From contig JABHFS010000169.1 of the NCBI GenBank assembly GCA_018672475.1, forward strand, positions 1-32,615: a stretch of 32,615 bases of DNA, written 5' to 3'. Under the pieces are notes generated by a model. That model was given only the letters and a program-made list of their open reading frames with translations. It did not search any database and was not told the DNA's origin. This DNA comes from Gemmatimonadota bacterium (GTDB taxonomy: Bacteria; Latescibacterota; UBA2968; UBA8231). This document shows positions 1-7,237 of the stretch, piece by piece; positions within the stretch are counted from its first letter, which is position 1, and every line of letters begins with the position of its first letter. The translations under genes and the position numbers were made by a program.

Positions 1-185
1 ACACTCACCCCACTCTCCAGCACAAAATTAATGTAGGCGAGTCGGCAGGCGTGAAAATCCAGCTTGCCCGCCGCTGTTTCTTTGGGGATGCCTGCCGCTT
101 CCAAGTCGCGGTCCAGGGTGCGGGCGGGATGAGAGGGAACGTAGAGTAGGGGCTCATCTGGCGTCTCGGATGGGCGGCACCGTGC
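1..185 (-). pseudogene. Tyrosine recombinase (integrase) C-terminal fragment
   Basis: On the minus strand an open frame enters near 185 and runs off the left edge. It contains LDRDLEAAGIP, followed by LDFHACRLAYINFVLESGV. This resembles the box II region of phage-type tyrosine recombinases, where family members read roughly DFHxLRHTFxTxLxxSGV with the catalytic H-x-x-R. Here the H-x-x-R is kept (HACR), but the His that usually follows the Arg is replaced (RLAY for RHTF). The upstream part of the gene, including the first catalytic Arg, is missing and replaced by an unrelated radical SAM fragment. I read it as a broken integrase. The rest of the C-terminus would lie outside the window. Recognition is from motif memory only. 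Confidence 0.5.
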
Positions 186-357
186 TCATCCGCCGCTGGC
201 AGAAGATGCAGTCGAGATTACAGTGGTTAATGAGGTCTATATCGATGATGAGGGGGAAGGGAAGGACTGGATCGTCGTAGTCGTGCAGCCATTGCCGGCT
301 GAAATAGACTGGATATAGGGGATCGTCGGTGTCGGAGTTGCGGTAGAAGATTATCTG
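154..357 (-). pseudogene. Radical SAM domain N-terminal fragment
   Basis: The minus-strand frame from about 357 down to a TGA at 154-156 encodes about 67 residues, including IDIDLINHCNLDCIFCQRRM. CNLDCIFC is a clean CxxxCxxC motif, the SAM-cleaving [4Fe-4S] site, preceded by the short beta-strand typical of radical SAM/SPASM enzymes. Nothing of the remaining TIM barrel follows: the frame stops about 22 residues after the first cysteine. There is no convincing start codon, because the frame opens directly after a TAG. It overlaps the integrase fragment by about 30 bases in another frame, so this looks like a deletion junction between two dead genes. Which radical SAM family it came from cannot be told. 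Confidence 0.55.
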
Positions 358-424
358 CTATAGCCGATTGCGGGGGCGGCGCCGGTCGGGCCGTTGCTGC
401 CCCATTGCGCGAGATCGGGCAAGA

Positions 425-553
425 TCAGTGGTCCTTGCTGGGCTTCATGTATTTAAGCCCGTAGAACAAGGCGGCGAACAGGCCGCAGAGCAGGCTGGTG
501 GCTATGATTGCCTCGGCGATGAAAAGCAAGGTAAAGGCGTAATCAGCAGTCAT
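425..553 (-). CDS. Single-pass membrane peptide, MKPSKDH family, copy 1
   Basis: This encodes 42 residues. A short acidic N-terminus (MTADYAFT) is followed by one long hydrophobic helix of about 25 residues, then the basic tail YMKPSKDH. The ATG at 553 is chosen over upstream codons because a purine stretch (AAGAG) sits just upstream and the sister gene starts at the same place. A second copy at 14625-14750 has the same layout: AFT near the start, GLFxALF in the helix and an identical MKPSKDH end. It lies downstream of another tiny membrane gene (642-779) and should be co-transcribed from the sigma-54-like promoter at 824-837. In size and topology it resembles small accessory subunits of respiratory complexes (CcoQ- or CydX-like), but I do not recognise the family. 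A respiratory role is inferred from promoter and context. Confidence 0.7.
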   Translation of the reverse strand: MTADYAFTLLFIAEAIIATSLLCGLFAALFYGLKYMKPSKDH

Positions 554-641
554 GATATAGCTCTTGGTTTGGCGGGTCTCCGCCGGATAAGGCCAACATC
601 CCTGGGCAGGGCCGGGATGTTGCGAGGACAAAGCGGTGCAG

Positions 642-779
642 TTATTGAGTGGCTACCATACCGATGAAGAAGAATTCCCAGGCTAGGGTGAAGAGGCTTA
701 TGCCCAGTAGAGTGACGATGTCATAGCTTTTGTGTGCTTGGTCGTCTTGATGAAGTCGTGCAGCACGTGGGCAGTCATG
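642..779 (-). pseudogene. Tiny membrane peptide gene with a frameshift
   Basis: The ATG at 779-777 is preceded by a perfect AGGAGG at ideal spacing, so translation surely starts here: MTAHVLHDFIKTTKH. The frame then stops early. The next frame continues with a fitting membrane helix, ending IGMVATQ and a TAA at 642. Removing two bases from the CACACA run near 735 joins the halves into one peptide of about 44 residues: an amphipathic N-terminus, then one membrane helix. This could be a real frameshift, a dinucleotide-slippage phase variant or an assembly error; the strong start signal favours a functional ancestor. It is the first gene of a two-gene minus-strand unit with 425-553. Function unknown. 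Confidence 0.55.
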
Positions 780-823
780 ATAGCACCTCCTGGTGAAAGG
801 TTTTGTTCCCATCCAGAAGAGAG

Positions 824-837
824 GCAAATTTCGTGCC
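824..837 (-). promoter_or_regulatory. Sigma-54 promoter P1 for the 779-425 peptide operon
   Basis: Read on the minus strand the core is GGCACGAAATTTGC, preceded by another G. It matches the sigma-54 consensus TGGCACG-N4-TTGC almost completely, with GG and GC exactly 12 bp apart. Transcription would start near 812, leaving a 32-base leader containing the AGGAGG of the ATG at 779. This is the best consensus match of the seven in the window. Confidence 0.8.
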
Positions 838-890
838 CGATATTTTGTCAGCATTTTAAAGGGGGCAACCCTTTTAACACGCCGGTAATA

Positions 891-928
891 TGTGGCGCGG
901 ATGTCCCAATTGGGACGGTGCCGTCTCG
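891..928. promoter_or_regulatory. Paired activator sites (18-bp dyads) between divergent promoters
   Basis: Two dyads lie here: TGTGGCGCGGATGTCCCA at 891-908 and TGGGACGGTGCCGTCTCG at 911-928. Their centres are 20 bp apart, two helical turns. The inner halves also form the palindrome GTCCCAATTGGGAC at 903-916. The centres lie about 88 and 108 bp upstream of the predicted P1 start, the usual distance for sigma-54 enhancers. They share the pattern TGNGRY-N6-GTCYCR with sites upstream of the other sigma-54-like promoters in the window. The NtrC-type protein at 11054 as the binding factor is an inference. Confidence 0.65.
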
Positions 929-992
929 GTTCAATGGGGGCGCAGGCGGATGATCGCTGTCGCCTCCCGCCCCCGGGTCTCGTCGGATAAGA

Positions 993-1010
993 TGCGACAG
1001 CCTGGTCGCA
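993..1010. promoter_or_regulatory. Activator dyad upstream of the cytochrome/nap operon
   Basis: TGCGACAGCCTGGTCGCA is a perfect inverted repeat with 6-bp arms and a 6-bp spacer; the symmetry extends one or two bases beyond each arm. It matches TGNGAC-N6-GTCNCA, the motif found upstream of other sigma-54-like promoters here. Its centre lies about 180 bp upstream of the predicted start from P2, far but tolerable for an enhancer. It could instead be a weak hairpin, since TTTG follows, but the shared arm sequence argues for a binding site. Confidence 0.55.
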
Positions 1011-1107
1011 TCTTTGCGGCAATCGCGCGCGATCCGGGGGCCGTCGCGCGTGATATATCTCCCGAATAGACAGGTAGAACTCGATGAAAATTCCGTGACT
1101 AAACCCC

Positions 1108-1139
1108 TGTAACCATCCCCTAAAAGGGAGATGGTTACA
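1108..1139. repeat. Long inverted repeat ahead of the tetrahaem cytochrome promoter
   Basis: TGTAACCATC and GATGGTTACA form a perfect 10-bp stem. It extends inward through CCCT/AGGG with one bulged A, leaving a very small A-rich loop. The centre is about 57 bp upstream of the predicted P2 start, between the enhancer-like dyad at 993 and the promoter at 1156. There is no T-tract, so it is not an intrinsic terminator. It does not match the 18-bp dyad, so a second regulator's operator is possible. Function unknown. Confidence 0.5.
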
Positions 1140-1155
1140 CCCCCATCTGCAGGGC

Positions 1156-1169
1156 GGTATAGAACTTGC
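1156..1169 (+). promoter_or_regulatory. Sigma-54 promoter P2 for the tetrahaem cytochrome/nap operon
   Basis: GGTATAGAACTTGC has GG and GC 12 bp apart and the GGYAY...TTGC pattern of the other six sites. Transcription would start near 1181. The leader of about 55 bases contains GAGGAGG at 1221, the ribosome binding site of the first gene. Confidence 0.65.
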
Positions 1170-1236
1170 TGTACCCCATCTAAATTCGCGCGGTGATATG
1201 TCGCGTAGTCGCGGCGCATTGAGGAGGATGTTCATA

Positions 1237-2520
1237 GTGCAGAAGATCTGGTACGGCATAGGGCTATTGGCCCTGATGACTTTCTGGAGTATCCCGACGA
1301 TCATAGCCCACGTTTTCCGTCCGAACACCGATTCGATCACCAAGCCGATCGCGGTTGCAAAACCCGAATCCGCGCAGTATCCCACCCATGACCAGTACGA
1401 GGCGCTGATGCTCTTTGGTCGCCAGTGTGCGATGTGTCACAATTGGGATGGTTCGGGCAAGATCGGCATCGCCCCCAGCATCGGCAATCGGGACTTTCTG
1501 GCCTTGAGCTCGGACGAGTTTATCAAGCAGACGGTGCGCGAGGGGCGGGTGGGTACGGCGATGGTGCCCCGGCGTGACCTGACCAACGCCCAGCTGGATC
1601 AGATTATCGGCCACCTGCGCTCGCTGCACCCGAAAGAGATAAAGCCGATCGCGGTCGATCCGCTTTTAAGTTTCGACGGTGTCGCGGAGCAAGGAGGCCC
1701 CAAATACGCGGCCTACTGCTCCTCGTGCCACGGTCCCAATGGCGAGGGCTACACAGCCGGCGGCGTGGGACCGGGTATCGGTCTGCCGGGTTTTCTCGAA
1801 CAGGTTTCCGACGATTATATCCTCCAGACGGTCAAGCATGGTCGAGTGGGTACGCCGATGCGCGCCTTTATCGGGTCGCAGGGGCTGGCCAACCTCGCGG
1901 AAGAGGATGTGCACGATATCATCGCCTTCCTGCGCCAGCGGAATCCGGCGACGAGGGCGCACTACGAAGAGGATATGGGTTTGGCGCTCTACGACCGCCA
2001 CTGCGCGATGTGTCACCAGTCGGAAGGTCGGGGCAAGGTGGGGCTGGCCCCCAGTATTGGCAACCGAGATTTTTTGGCCCTGGCTTCGGACCAGTTTATC
2101 AGACGGACGGTGCGCCGGGGCCGGGTCGGTACCGCGATGGCGCCGCGGCCCGACCTGACCGACAGGCAACTCGAGCAGATCATCACCTATTTGCGCACGC
2201 TGCCGGGAGACGCGGTGGCCGCCATCCATGTCGATGAAGATCTCGAGTACGACGGGGACGGGGCCCACGGGCGGGCGGTGTTCGCCACCTACTGCTCCCC
2301 CTGCCACGGCGTCAACGGCGAAGGGTATGCGGCGGGCGGCTCGGGGCCGGCTATCAGGATGCCGGGTTTTCTCAACGTAGTATCGGACGACTTCATCTTC
2401 AAGACGGTCAAATACGGGCGCACGGGTACGCCGATGCGATCCTTCATCGGCGCTCGCGGTCTGGCCAATCTCGCCGAAGCCGATGTACGCGATGTTATTT
2501 CTTTTCTCAGAAATCGATAA
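1237..2520 (+). CDS. Membrane-anchored tetrahaem cytochrome c, internally duplicated
   Basis: This encodes 427 residues from the GTG at 1237, chosen because GAGGAGG lies 9 bases upstream. An ATG at 1228 is in frame but abuts that sequence. An uncleaved N-terminal helix (WYGIGLLALMTFWSIPTIIA) anchors four class I-like cytochrome c domains in the periplasm. The haem motifs begin at residues 64 (CAMCH), 161 (CSSCH), 256 (CAMCH) and 353 (CSPCH). Motif 1 to 3 and motif 2 to 4 are each exactly 192 residues apart, so the protein is a clean tandem duplication of a dihaem unit. It is the first gene of the nap operon, 14 bases before napA. No napB or napC gene is visible, so I infer that it feeds electrons to NapA. 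It belongs to no named Nap subunit I know. Confidence 0.8.
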   Translation: MQKIWYGIGLLALMTFWSIPTIIAHVFRPNTDSITKPIAVAKPESAQYPTHDQYEALMLFGRQCAMCHNWDGSGKIGIAPSIGNRDFLALSSDEFIKQTVREGRVGTAMVPRRDLTNAQLDQIIGHLRSLHPKEIKPIAVDPLLSFDGVAEQGGPKYAAYCSSCHGPNGEGYTAGGVGPGIGLPGFLEQVSDDYILQTVKHGRVGTPMRAFIGSQGLANLAEEDVHDIIAFLRQRNPATRAHYEEDMGLALYDRHCAMCHQSEGRGKVGLAPSIGNRDFLALASDQFIRRTVRRGRVGTAMAPRPDLTDRQLEQIITYLRTLPGDAVAAIHVDEDLEYDGDGAHGRAVFATYCSPCHGVNGEGYAAGGSGPAIRMPGFLNVVSDDFIFKTVKYGRTGTPMRSFIGARGLANLAEADVRDVISFLRNR

Positions 2521-2534
2521 TTCAGGAGGCAGTC

Positions 2535-5156
2535 ATGAAACGACGGGATTTTGTAAAGGGTGCGGCGGCTACGGCGGCCTTGAGTGGGCTCACCACGCGC
2601 GAGGGTTGGTCGGTGCCGGAGGGCGGCCAGTACGAACTGGAAAAAAGCGATGCGCCGAATAATATCCTCGCGGCTTGCCCCTATTGCGGTGTGGGTTGCG
2701 GCACGATCATCCAGACCCGTAACGGGCGGATCACCAATATTGTGCCCGACAAGGACCATCCGACCAACAAGGGGTTGCAGTGCATCAAGGGTCTGACCTC
2801 GGCTGAGGCGATCTACGTCGATCGGTTGACCGTGCCGCTGATCCGCAAGGATATGAGCGATCCGTTGCGGGGTAAAGTATCCAAAACCAAGGGCTCGTTT
2901 GATCGCGATCTCTTTCGCGAAGCGAGTTGGGAGGAGGCCGAGGAACTGGTTGCCGATCGCATCGTCGAGATCGTCAAAGCATCGGGCGGCAACTCGGTGG
3001 GTCTGTATGGTTCGGGGCAGTTGACATTGGAAGGCCAGTATCTGGAGAACATCTTTATGAAGGGCGTAATCGGCTCCAACACCATTGAGGCCAATGCGCG
3101 GATGTGCATGACTTCAGCGGTCACCGGCTATATCAAAACCCTGGGGTCGGATACGCCGCCGAGCGCCTATGCCGATATCGAGATGGCCGATATGATCAAC
3201 TTCTGGGGCCACAACGCGCGGGGCTCGCACCCGATCGTATTTTGGCGGGTGGCCGACCACAAGGCCAAGAATGATATCCCGACCTTGGTCGTGGACCCGC
3301 GCCGCACCGGTACGGTGCAGGGGCTCGAGGATATAAACCCCGACAAGAGCCATCACTTCTCGACGATCAATGGCGATATCTCGATTCACAACGCGTTGGC
3401 CTATGCCATTTTGGAAAAACACCCGGACGCGGTGGACTGGGATTTTTTGCGGGACTATAGCACGGGCTGGCAGAAATACGTCGAGGAGGTGAAGCGGGGC
3501 TACAACCCAAAACAGGTCGAAGACCGGACGATGATTCCGGCCGCGGAGATCTACAAGGTGGCCGCGTTGTGGGCCGAGGCGAGTCTCAAGGGCAGGCGGC
3601 GGGGTAGGGGTGGGGTGCTCTCCTTCTGGGGCATCGGCTACAACCAGCACCTGCACGGGCAGAACAACACGGTCAGCTTGATCAATCTGATGGCGCTGAC
3701 GGGCAATATCGGTCGGATGGGTTGCGGACCGCACTCGCAGACGGGGCAACCCAACGCCATGGGCGAGCGCCTGACCGGGGGGCTGACTGGGCGGTTGCCC
3801 TTTAATGAGGGCATCGAAAACGTGGCGCATCGGCACAAGATGGCCGACTTCTGGGGCATCCCACGGACGCGATTGGATGAGGTCGCCGAGATGTCCAATA
3901 CCGGCATGGCGGTGGGCATGATGGAGCGCGCGCTCAAGGGCGAAGTGCAAGCGATGTTCCTGATCTATGCCACTCATATCGATTTGCCGGATTCCTACAA
4001 TCTGGTGCGACCGGCGCTGACCAAGACCTTCTCGGTGGTGCAGGAGATTTACACCCAGGCGCCGAACAATCTCTATGCCGACGTGATCCTGCCGGCGGCG
4101 ACCTGGGGCGAGTGGGTCGGCGGCACCTATATCCAATCCGAACGGCGGATTTACGTGGTCGACGGCACGGCCAATCCGATCAAGGGCACTAGGCCCGATA
4201 TGGACATGGTTATCGACAAGGGCAAGATGATAGCCGAGCGGTTAGGGCTAGACGCGGACAAGATCTTTCCCTATGAGCGCAAGGCCAATGGCTACTACGA
4301 TCCGGAGGATGTCTTCCGCGAGTTTATCCGCGCCTCGGAGGGGTCGGACGCAGATCTGACCGGCATACTGCAAGTGGAAGAGCAGACGGGCAAGTCGCCC
4401 TATGAGCAGATCAGGGAGTTGCGCGGGATTCAGTGGCCGGCACCCACCGCCGAGATCGCCAAACACGGCGGCACCGAGCGGCGCTATATGCGCCAGGAAG
4501 GCCCCTGGCCGGGCAAACCCTACGGCGACTTCCGCACCCCCGACGGCAAGCTGCATATCCATATGTGTCATCAGGACTACTCGCAGTACCGGGAAGTGAC
4601 CGACGAGTTGGCCAAAGCCGGCACCGACCCCGACTTCTACATCATCGACCACTACGACCTGCTGGTCAAGGCGCGGGATATGGGGCTGACACCCGAGTTA
4701 CCGCACGCGGAGTTTCTGGGGCAGAAGATTGGCGCGTGCCCCGAGGATAAGTATCCCTTCTGGTGGGCCACGGGTGTGGTCTACGAGCACTTTCACACCT
4801 CCAAGACGATTCGGGCCGGGACTACCCGCAAGCTGGTGCCCGAGATGTATGTGGAGATGCACCCGGACGACGCCAGGGAGTTGGGCGTGAAAGATGGGCA
4901 ATGGGTCAAGATCACGACGCGGCGCGGGTCTTTGGAGGCGCGGGTGTCGATCGGTCTGGACTCGGTGGTCAAGCCGGCACGCAACACGGTGCCGAAGGGC
5001 TTTCTCTTTAGTCCGTGGAACCTGTCGGTGGCCGACTCGGCCGACCCGGAGAAAAACCGCTGGTTGGCCAATGGCACTACGCACCGGGCCTTCGACCCGG
5101 TGTCGGGACAGGTCGACTTCAAGAAGTGCGCCGCGCGCGTCGAACTGCTCTCGTAG
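2535..5156 (+). CDS. napA: Periplasmic nitrate reductase-type molybdoenzyme, NapA family
   Basis: This encodes 873 residues, slightly longer than typical NapA (about 830). A Tat signal (KRRDFVKG) opens the protein. CPYCGVGC at residues 48-55 plus Cys83 bind the [4Fe-4S] cluster. RMCMTSAVTGY, with Cys191 as the molybdenum ligand, is the NapA-type signature; formate dehydrogenases have Sec or Cys in a different context. The family's bis-MGD-binding repeats and the C-terminal beta-barrel domain are present, ending in FKKCAARVELL. NapA reduces nitrate to nitrite in the periplasm. A ribosome site (AGGAGGCAGTC) precedes the ATG. No napD chaperone, napB or napC is seen in the window. The operon instead supplies ferredoxin-type proteins and a tetrahaem cytochrome, so the electron route, and perhaps even the substrate, could differ from classical Nap. 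Confidence 0.85.
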   Translation: MKRRDFVKGAAATAALSGLTTREGWSVPEGGQYELEKSDAPNNILAACPYCGVGCGTIIQTRNGRITNIVPDKDHPTNKGLQCIKGLTSAEAIYVDRLTVPLIRKDMSDPLRGKVSKTKGSFDRDLFREASWEEAEELVADRIVEIVKASGGNSVGLYGSGQLTLEGQYLENIFMKGVIGSNTIEANARMCMTSAVTGYIKTLGSDTPPSAYADIEMADMINFWGHNARGSHPIVFWRVADHKAKNDIPTLVVDPRRTGTVQGLEDINPDKSHHFSTINGDISIHNALAYAILEKHPDAVDWDFLRDYSTGWQKYVEEVKRGYNPKQVEDRTMIPAAEIYKVAALWAEASLKGRRRGRGGVLSFWGIGYNQHLHGQNNTVSLINLMALTGNIGRMGCGPHSQTGQPNAMGERLTGGLTGRLPFNEGIENVAHRHKMADFWGIPRTRLDEVAEMSNTGMAVGMMERALKGEVQAMFLIYATHIDLPDSYNLVRPALTKTFSVVQEIYTQAPNNLYADVILPAATWGEWVGGTYIQSERRIYVVDGTANPIKGTRPDMDMVIDKGKMIAERLGLDADKIFPYERKANGYYDPEDVFREFIRASEGSDADLTGILQVEEQTGKSPYEQIRELRGIQWPAPTAEIAKHGGTERRYMRQEGPWPGKPYGDFRTPDGKLHIHMCHQDYSQYREVTDELAKAGTDPDFYIIDHYDLLVKARDMGLTPELPHAEFLGQKIGACPEDKYPFWWATGVVYEHFHTSKTIRAGTTRKLVPEMYVEMHPDDARELGVKDGQWVKITTRRGSLEARVSIGLDSVVKPARNTVPKGFLFSPWNLSVADSADPEKNRWLANGTTHRAFDPVSGQVDFKKCAARVELLS

Positions 5157-5163
5157 GGTCCAG

Positions 5164-5754
5164 GTGAAGCGGCGGGGCTTCATCCGGTCTTTTCTCGTCG
5201 GGGGACTGGTAGCGGCGCTCTTGCCGCTTGTGGACTGGCTGCCGCAGAGGTTCAGGTCCAGGCGCTATCTGCGTCCGCCCGGGGCGCGGGAGGAGGAGGA
5301 CTTCCTCGCGGCCTGCATCCGCTGCGGCCAGTGTGCCAATGTCTGTCCCAACAAGTGCATCTCGCTGGCCGGGCTCGAGGACGGGCTGGAGAATCTGGGG
5401 ACGCCGAAGATCGTAGCCCGAGCCCGCGCTTGTATTTTGTGCATGGCCTGCACCCAGGTCTGCCCCACGGGGGCGCTGGCGAAACTGGCGCCGACCGAGG
5501 AGGGCGTGGCCGCGGTGGATATGGGCGTGGCCTTCGTGATTACGGATCTGTGCTACTCGTACGCGGGACGCACCTGCGGGGCTTGTTATCACGCCTGTCC
5601 GCTGCCGGGCAAGGCGCTGAAAGTGGGGCTCTTCGAAAGGCCGACGATCGACGCTGACCACTGCGTGGGCTGCGGCCTTTGCGAGCAGGCCTGTATCCAC
5701 ATGCCGCAGGCCATCCGCGTGATGTCCCGCGCCGAATTGGAAGCGAGGACGTGA
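5164..5754 (+). CDS. napG: Ferredoxin-type protein NapG
   Basis: This encodes 196 residues from a GTG start 7 bases after the napA stop, giving MKRRGFIRSFLVGG, a Tat signal followed by a hydrophobic stretch. Four cysteine clusters for [4Fe-4S] centres follow: CIRCGQCANVCP, CILCMACTQVCP, a spread C-x6-CGACYHACP and CVGCGLCEQACI. This is the NapG/MauM pattern. NapG with NapH forms a quinol-oxidising module that passes electrons towards NapA. The stop TGA overlaps the napH ATG (GTGATG), so the two are translationally coupled. Confidence 0.85.
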   Translation: MKRRGFIRSFLVGGLVAALLPLVDWLPQRFRSRRYLRPPGAREEEDFLAACIRCGQCANVCPNKCISLAGLEDGLENLGTPKIVARARACILCMACTQVCPTGALAKLAPTEEGVAAVDMGVAFVITDLCYSYAGRTCGACYHACPLPGKALKVGLFERPTIDADHCVGCGLCEQACIHMPQAIRVMSRAELEART

Positions 5755-6683
5755 TGCGGCTCTCTAACGCGGCGATGGGCCGAGGGCTCATGGTGCTCTC
5801 TATCGGCACTCGCTTTGGGGTGCTGGTGCTGATCTGTTTGCTCGCGCTGTGGACGGAGTATCTCAATCTCAAGGTCGGCTACGGCAACGCGCGGCTGGTG
5901 GAGTTGAGTGCGGGGTGGGGCATGCGCCTATTCTACGAGGCTTCGGATGCGTTTTTTAGTTTTTTTGGCGACGCGGTGGTCGTGGCACAGAAGAATGCGG
6001 GCATGACCTGGTCTATCCGGGTGGGCGGAGTGCCGTTCACCGATCCCGTGGCTTTGCTCTCGGTGCTTTTGCAAGGACGAGTGCCGGAACTGGGTTTTGC
6101 ACTGGGGGTGCTGTTGCCGCTCTTGCTTGCAGCGTTTCTGGGCCGGGTTTTCTGCGCCTACGTGTGTCCGGCTTCGCTACTCTTCTTCGCCATCGCACGG
6201 GTGCGTAGGCTGCTGGGTAGCTTCTTCTATTTTTTCGATCTGAAGGTCGGGCAGAGTATGGCCTGGGGCGTACTGTGCGGCAGCCTGGCGGTGGTCCTGT
6301 ATTGGGGGCACGGAGTCTGGACGCTGATCTTGCCCTACTTCGCGATGGGACAGACGATTTTTCACAGCATCGCTCTGGGCGCTCTCTCGGTCTCCGTCTA
6401 CAGCCTGGTAGTCTTCACGATATTGGATCTGTGCCTGGGACTGCAGTTCACCTGTCGCTATGTCTGTCCGACGGGGCGCCTGCTGGGCTGGGTCGGACAT
6501 AGGGCGCGGGTGGTAGTGCGCCGGGAAGCGACGCGCTGTGTCCAACAGTGCACGGCCTGCGCCGATATCTGCCCGCTGGCGGTCAGCCCCAAGCTTGACC
6601 AGACCCGCGACTGCTCGCTCTGCGGCGAGTGTCTGGTAGCCTGTCCGACTCAGTGCCTGTCGATAGGGAGGAAAAGCAAATGA
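5754..6683 (+). CDS. napH: Quinol dehydrogenase membrane component NapH
   Basis: This encodes 309 residues from the ATG overlapping the napG stop. Several membrane helices are clear. Two CxxxCP motifs, FCAYVCPASLL and TCRYVCPTGRL, sit at helix ends as in NapH, CcoG and NosR relatives. The cytoplasmic C-terminus carries two ferredoxin clusters (CVQQCTACADICP and CSLCGECLVACP). NapH accepts electrons from the quinol pool and passes them to NapG. The last codons overlap the next gene (ATGA). Confidence 0.85.
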   Translation: MRLSNAAMGRGLMVLSIGTRFGVLVLICLLALWTEYLNLKVGYGNARLVELSAGWGMRLFYEASDAFFSFFGDAVVVAQKNAGMTWSIRVGGVPFTDPVALLSVLLQGRVPELGFALGVLLPLLLAAFLGRVFCAYVCPASLLFFAIARVRRLLGSFFYFFDLKVGQSMAWGVLCGSLAVVLYWGHGVWTLILPYFAMGQTIFHSIALGALSVSVYSLVVFTILDLCLGLQFTCRYVCPTGRLLGWVGHRARVVVRREATRCVQQCTACADICPLAVSPKLDQTRDCSLCGECLVACPTQCLSIGRKSK

Positions 6684-7237
6684 GAGCACTCGGCGCGCTA
6701 TTGCTGATCGTCGTCGCAGCCCATGCCCATCACTTTAAGGGCCTACCGCATTTCAACTACTTCGAAAACTACCCGCAGATCCCGCAGGAGGAGTTTCTGG
6801 GTCAGGCCGGTGACTACGAGTTTTCGCTGGTGCTCTACGACTTCCAGGGGCTCAAGAAAGAGGACTTGCAGATGCCCGACGACGCGCGGCTCTACCTGGT
6901 GGCCTACGATCTGCGCCAGGACCGCGTCTACAGCGGCGCGGCGCTACTGGAAATCCTCGACGGAGGCAAACCTGTCCTGACGGCGAGAAAGGAGCGGGCT
7001 GAGGAGGAGAATATCTACGCGCTGCACGGCGCGCTGCTGCCGGAGGGGAGTTACGCGCTCAGAGTTACTCTGCTGGAGGGAGAGCAGGTACAGGCATTGA
7101 TTCCCTTCGCACTCTCATCGCAGAAAGTGCGCTGGGGCCGGTGGGTCACCGCGGGGTTGGTGGGGCTGGTGGTGGCGGCGGCGGTGGGCGCCCGCCGGGC
7201 GCGCGTCGTGCAAGACCGCAAGAAGGCGAGAATTTAG
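6680..7237 (+). CDS. Exported, C-terminally anchored protein of unknown function
   Basis: This encodes 185 residues. An N-terminal signal peptide (about residues 1-16) is followed by the striking segment HHFKGLPHFNYFENYPQIP, then a beta-rich domain of about 130 residues. One membrane helix near the C-terminus (WVTAGLVGLVVAAAVGA) is followed by a basic tail (RRARVVQDRKKARI). The topology is therefore a periplasmic domain with a C-terminal anchor. The His-Phe-Tyr-rich N-terminus looks like a metal or haem site, but that is a guess. I vaguely recall similar proteins beside NosR-like polyferredoxins and cannot name the family. The start overlaps napH, and the gene ends directly before the polyferredoxin gene, so all three are surely co-expressed. 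A preceding GGAGG supports the start. Confidence 0.75.
   Translation: MRALGALLLIVVAAHAHHFKGLPHFNYFENYPQIPQEEFLGQAGDYEFSLVLYDFQGLKKEDLQMPDDARLYLVAYDLRQDRVYSGAALLEILDGGKPVLTARKERAEEENIYALHGALLPEGSYALRVTLLEGEQVQALIPFALSSQKVRWGRWVTAGLVGLVVAAAVGARRARVVQDRKKARI

Noticed and set aside
2535..5156. Formate dehydrogenase instead of NapA
   Set aside because: The molybdenum-ligand region RMCMTSAVTGY and the C-terminus fit NapA, and the neighbours include NapG and NapH. Substrate still rests on family assignment.
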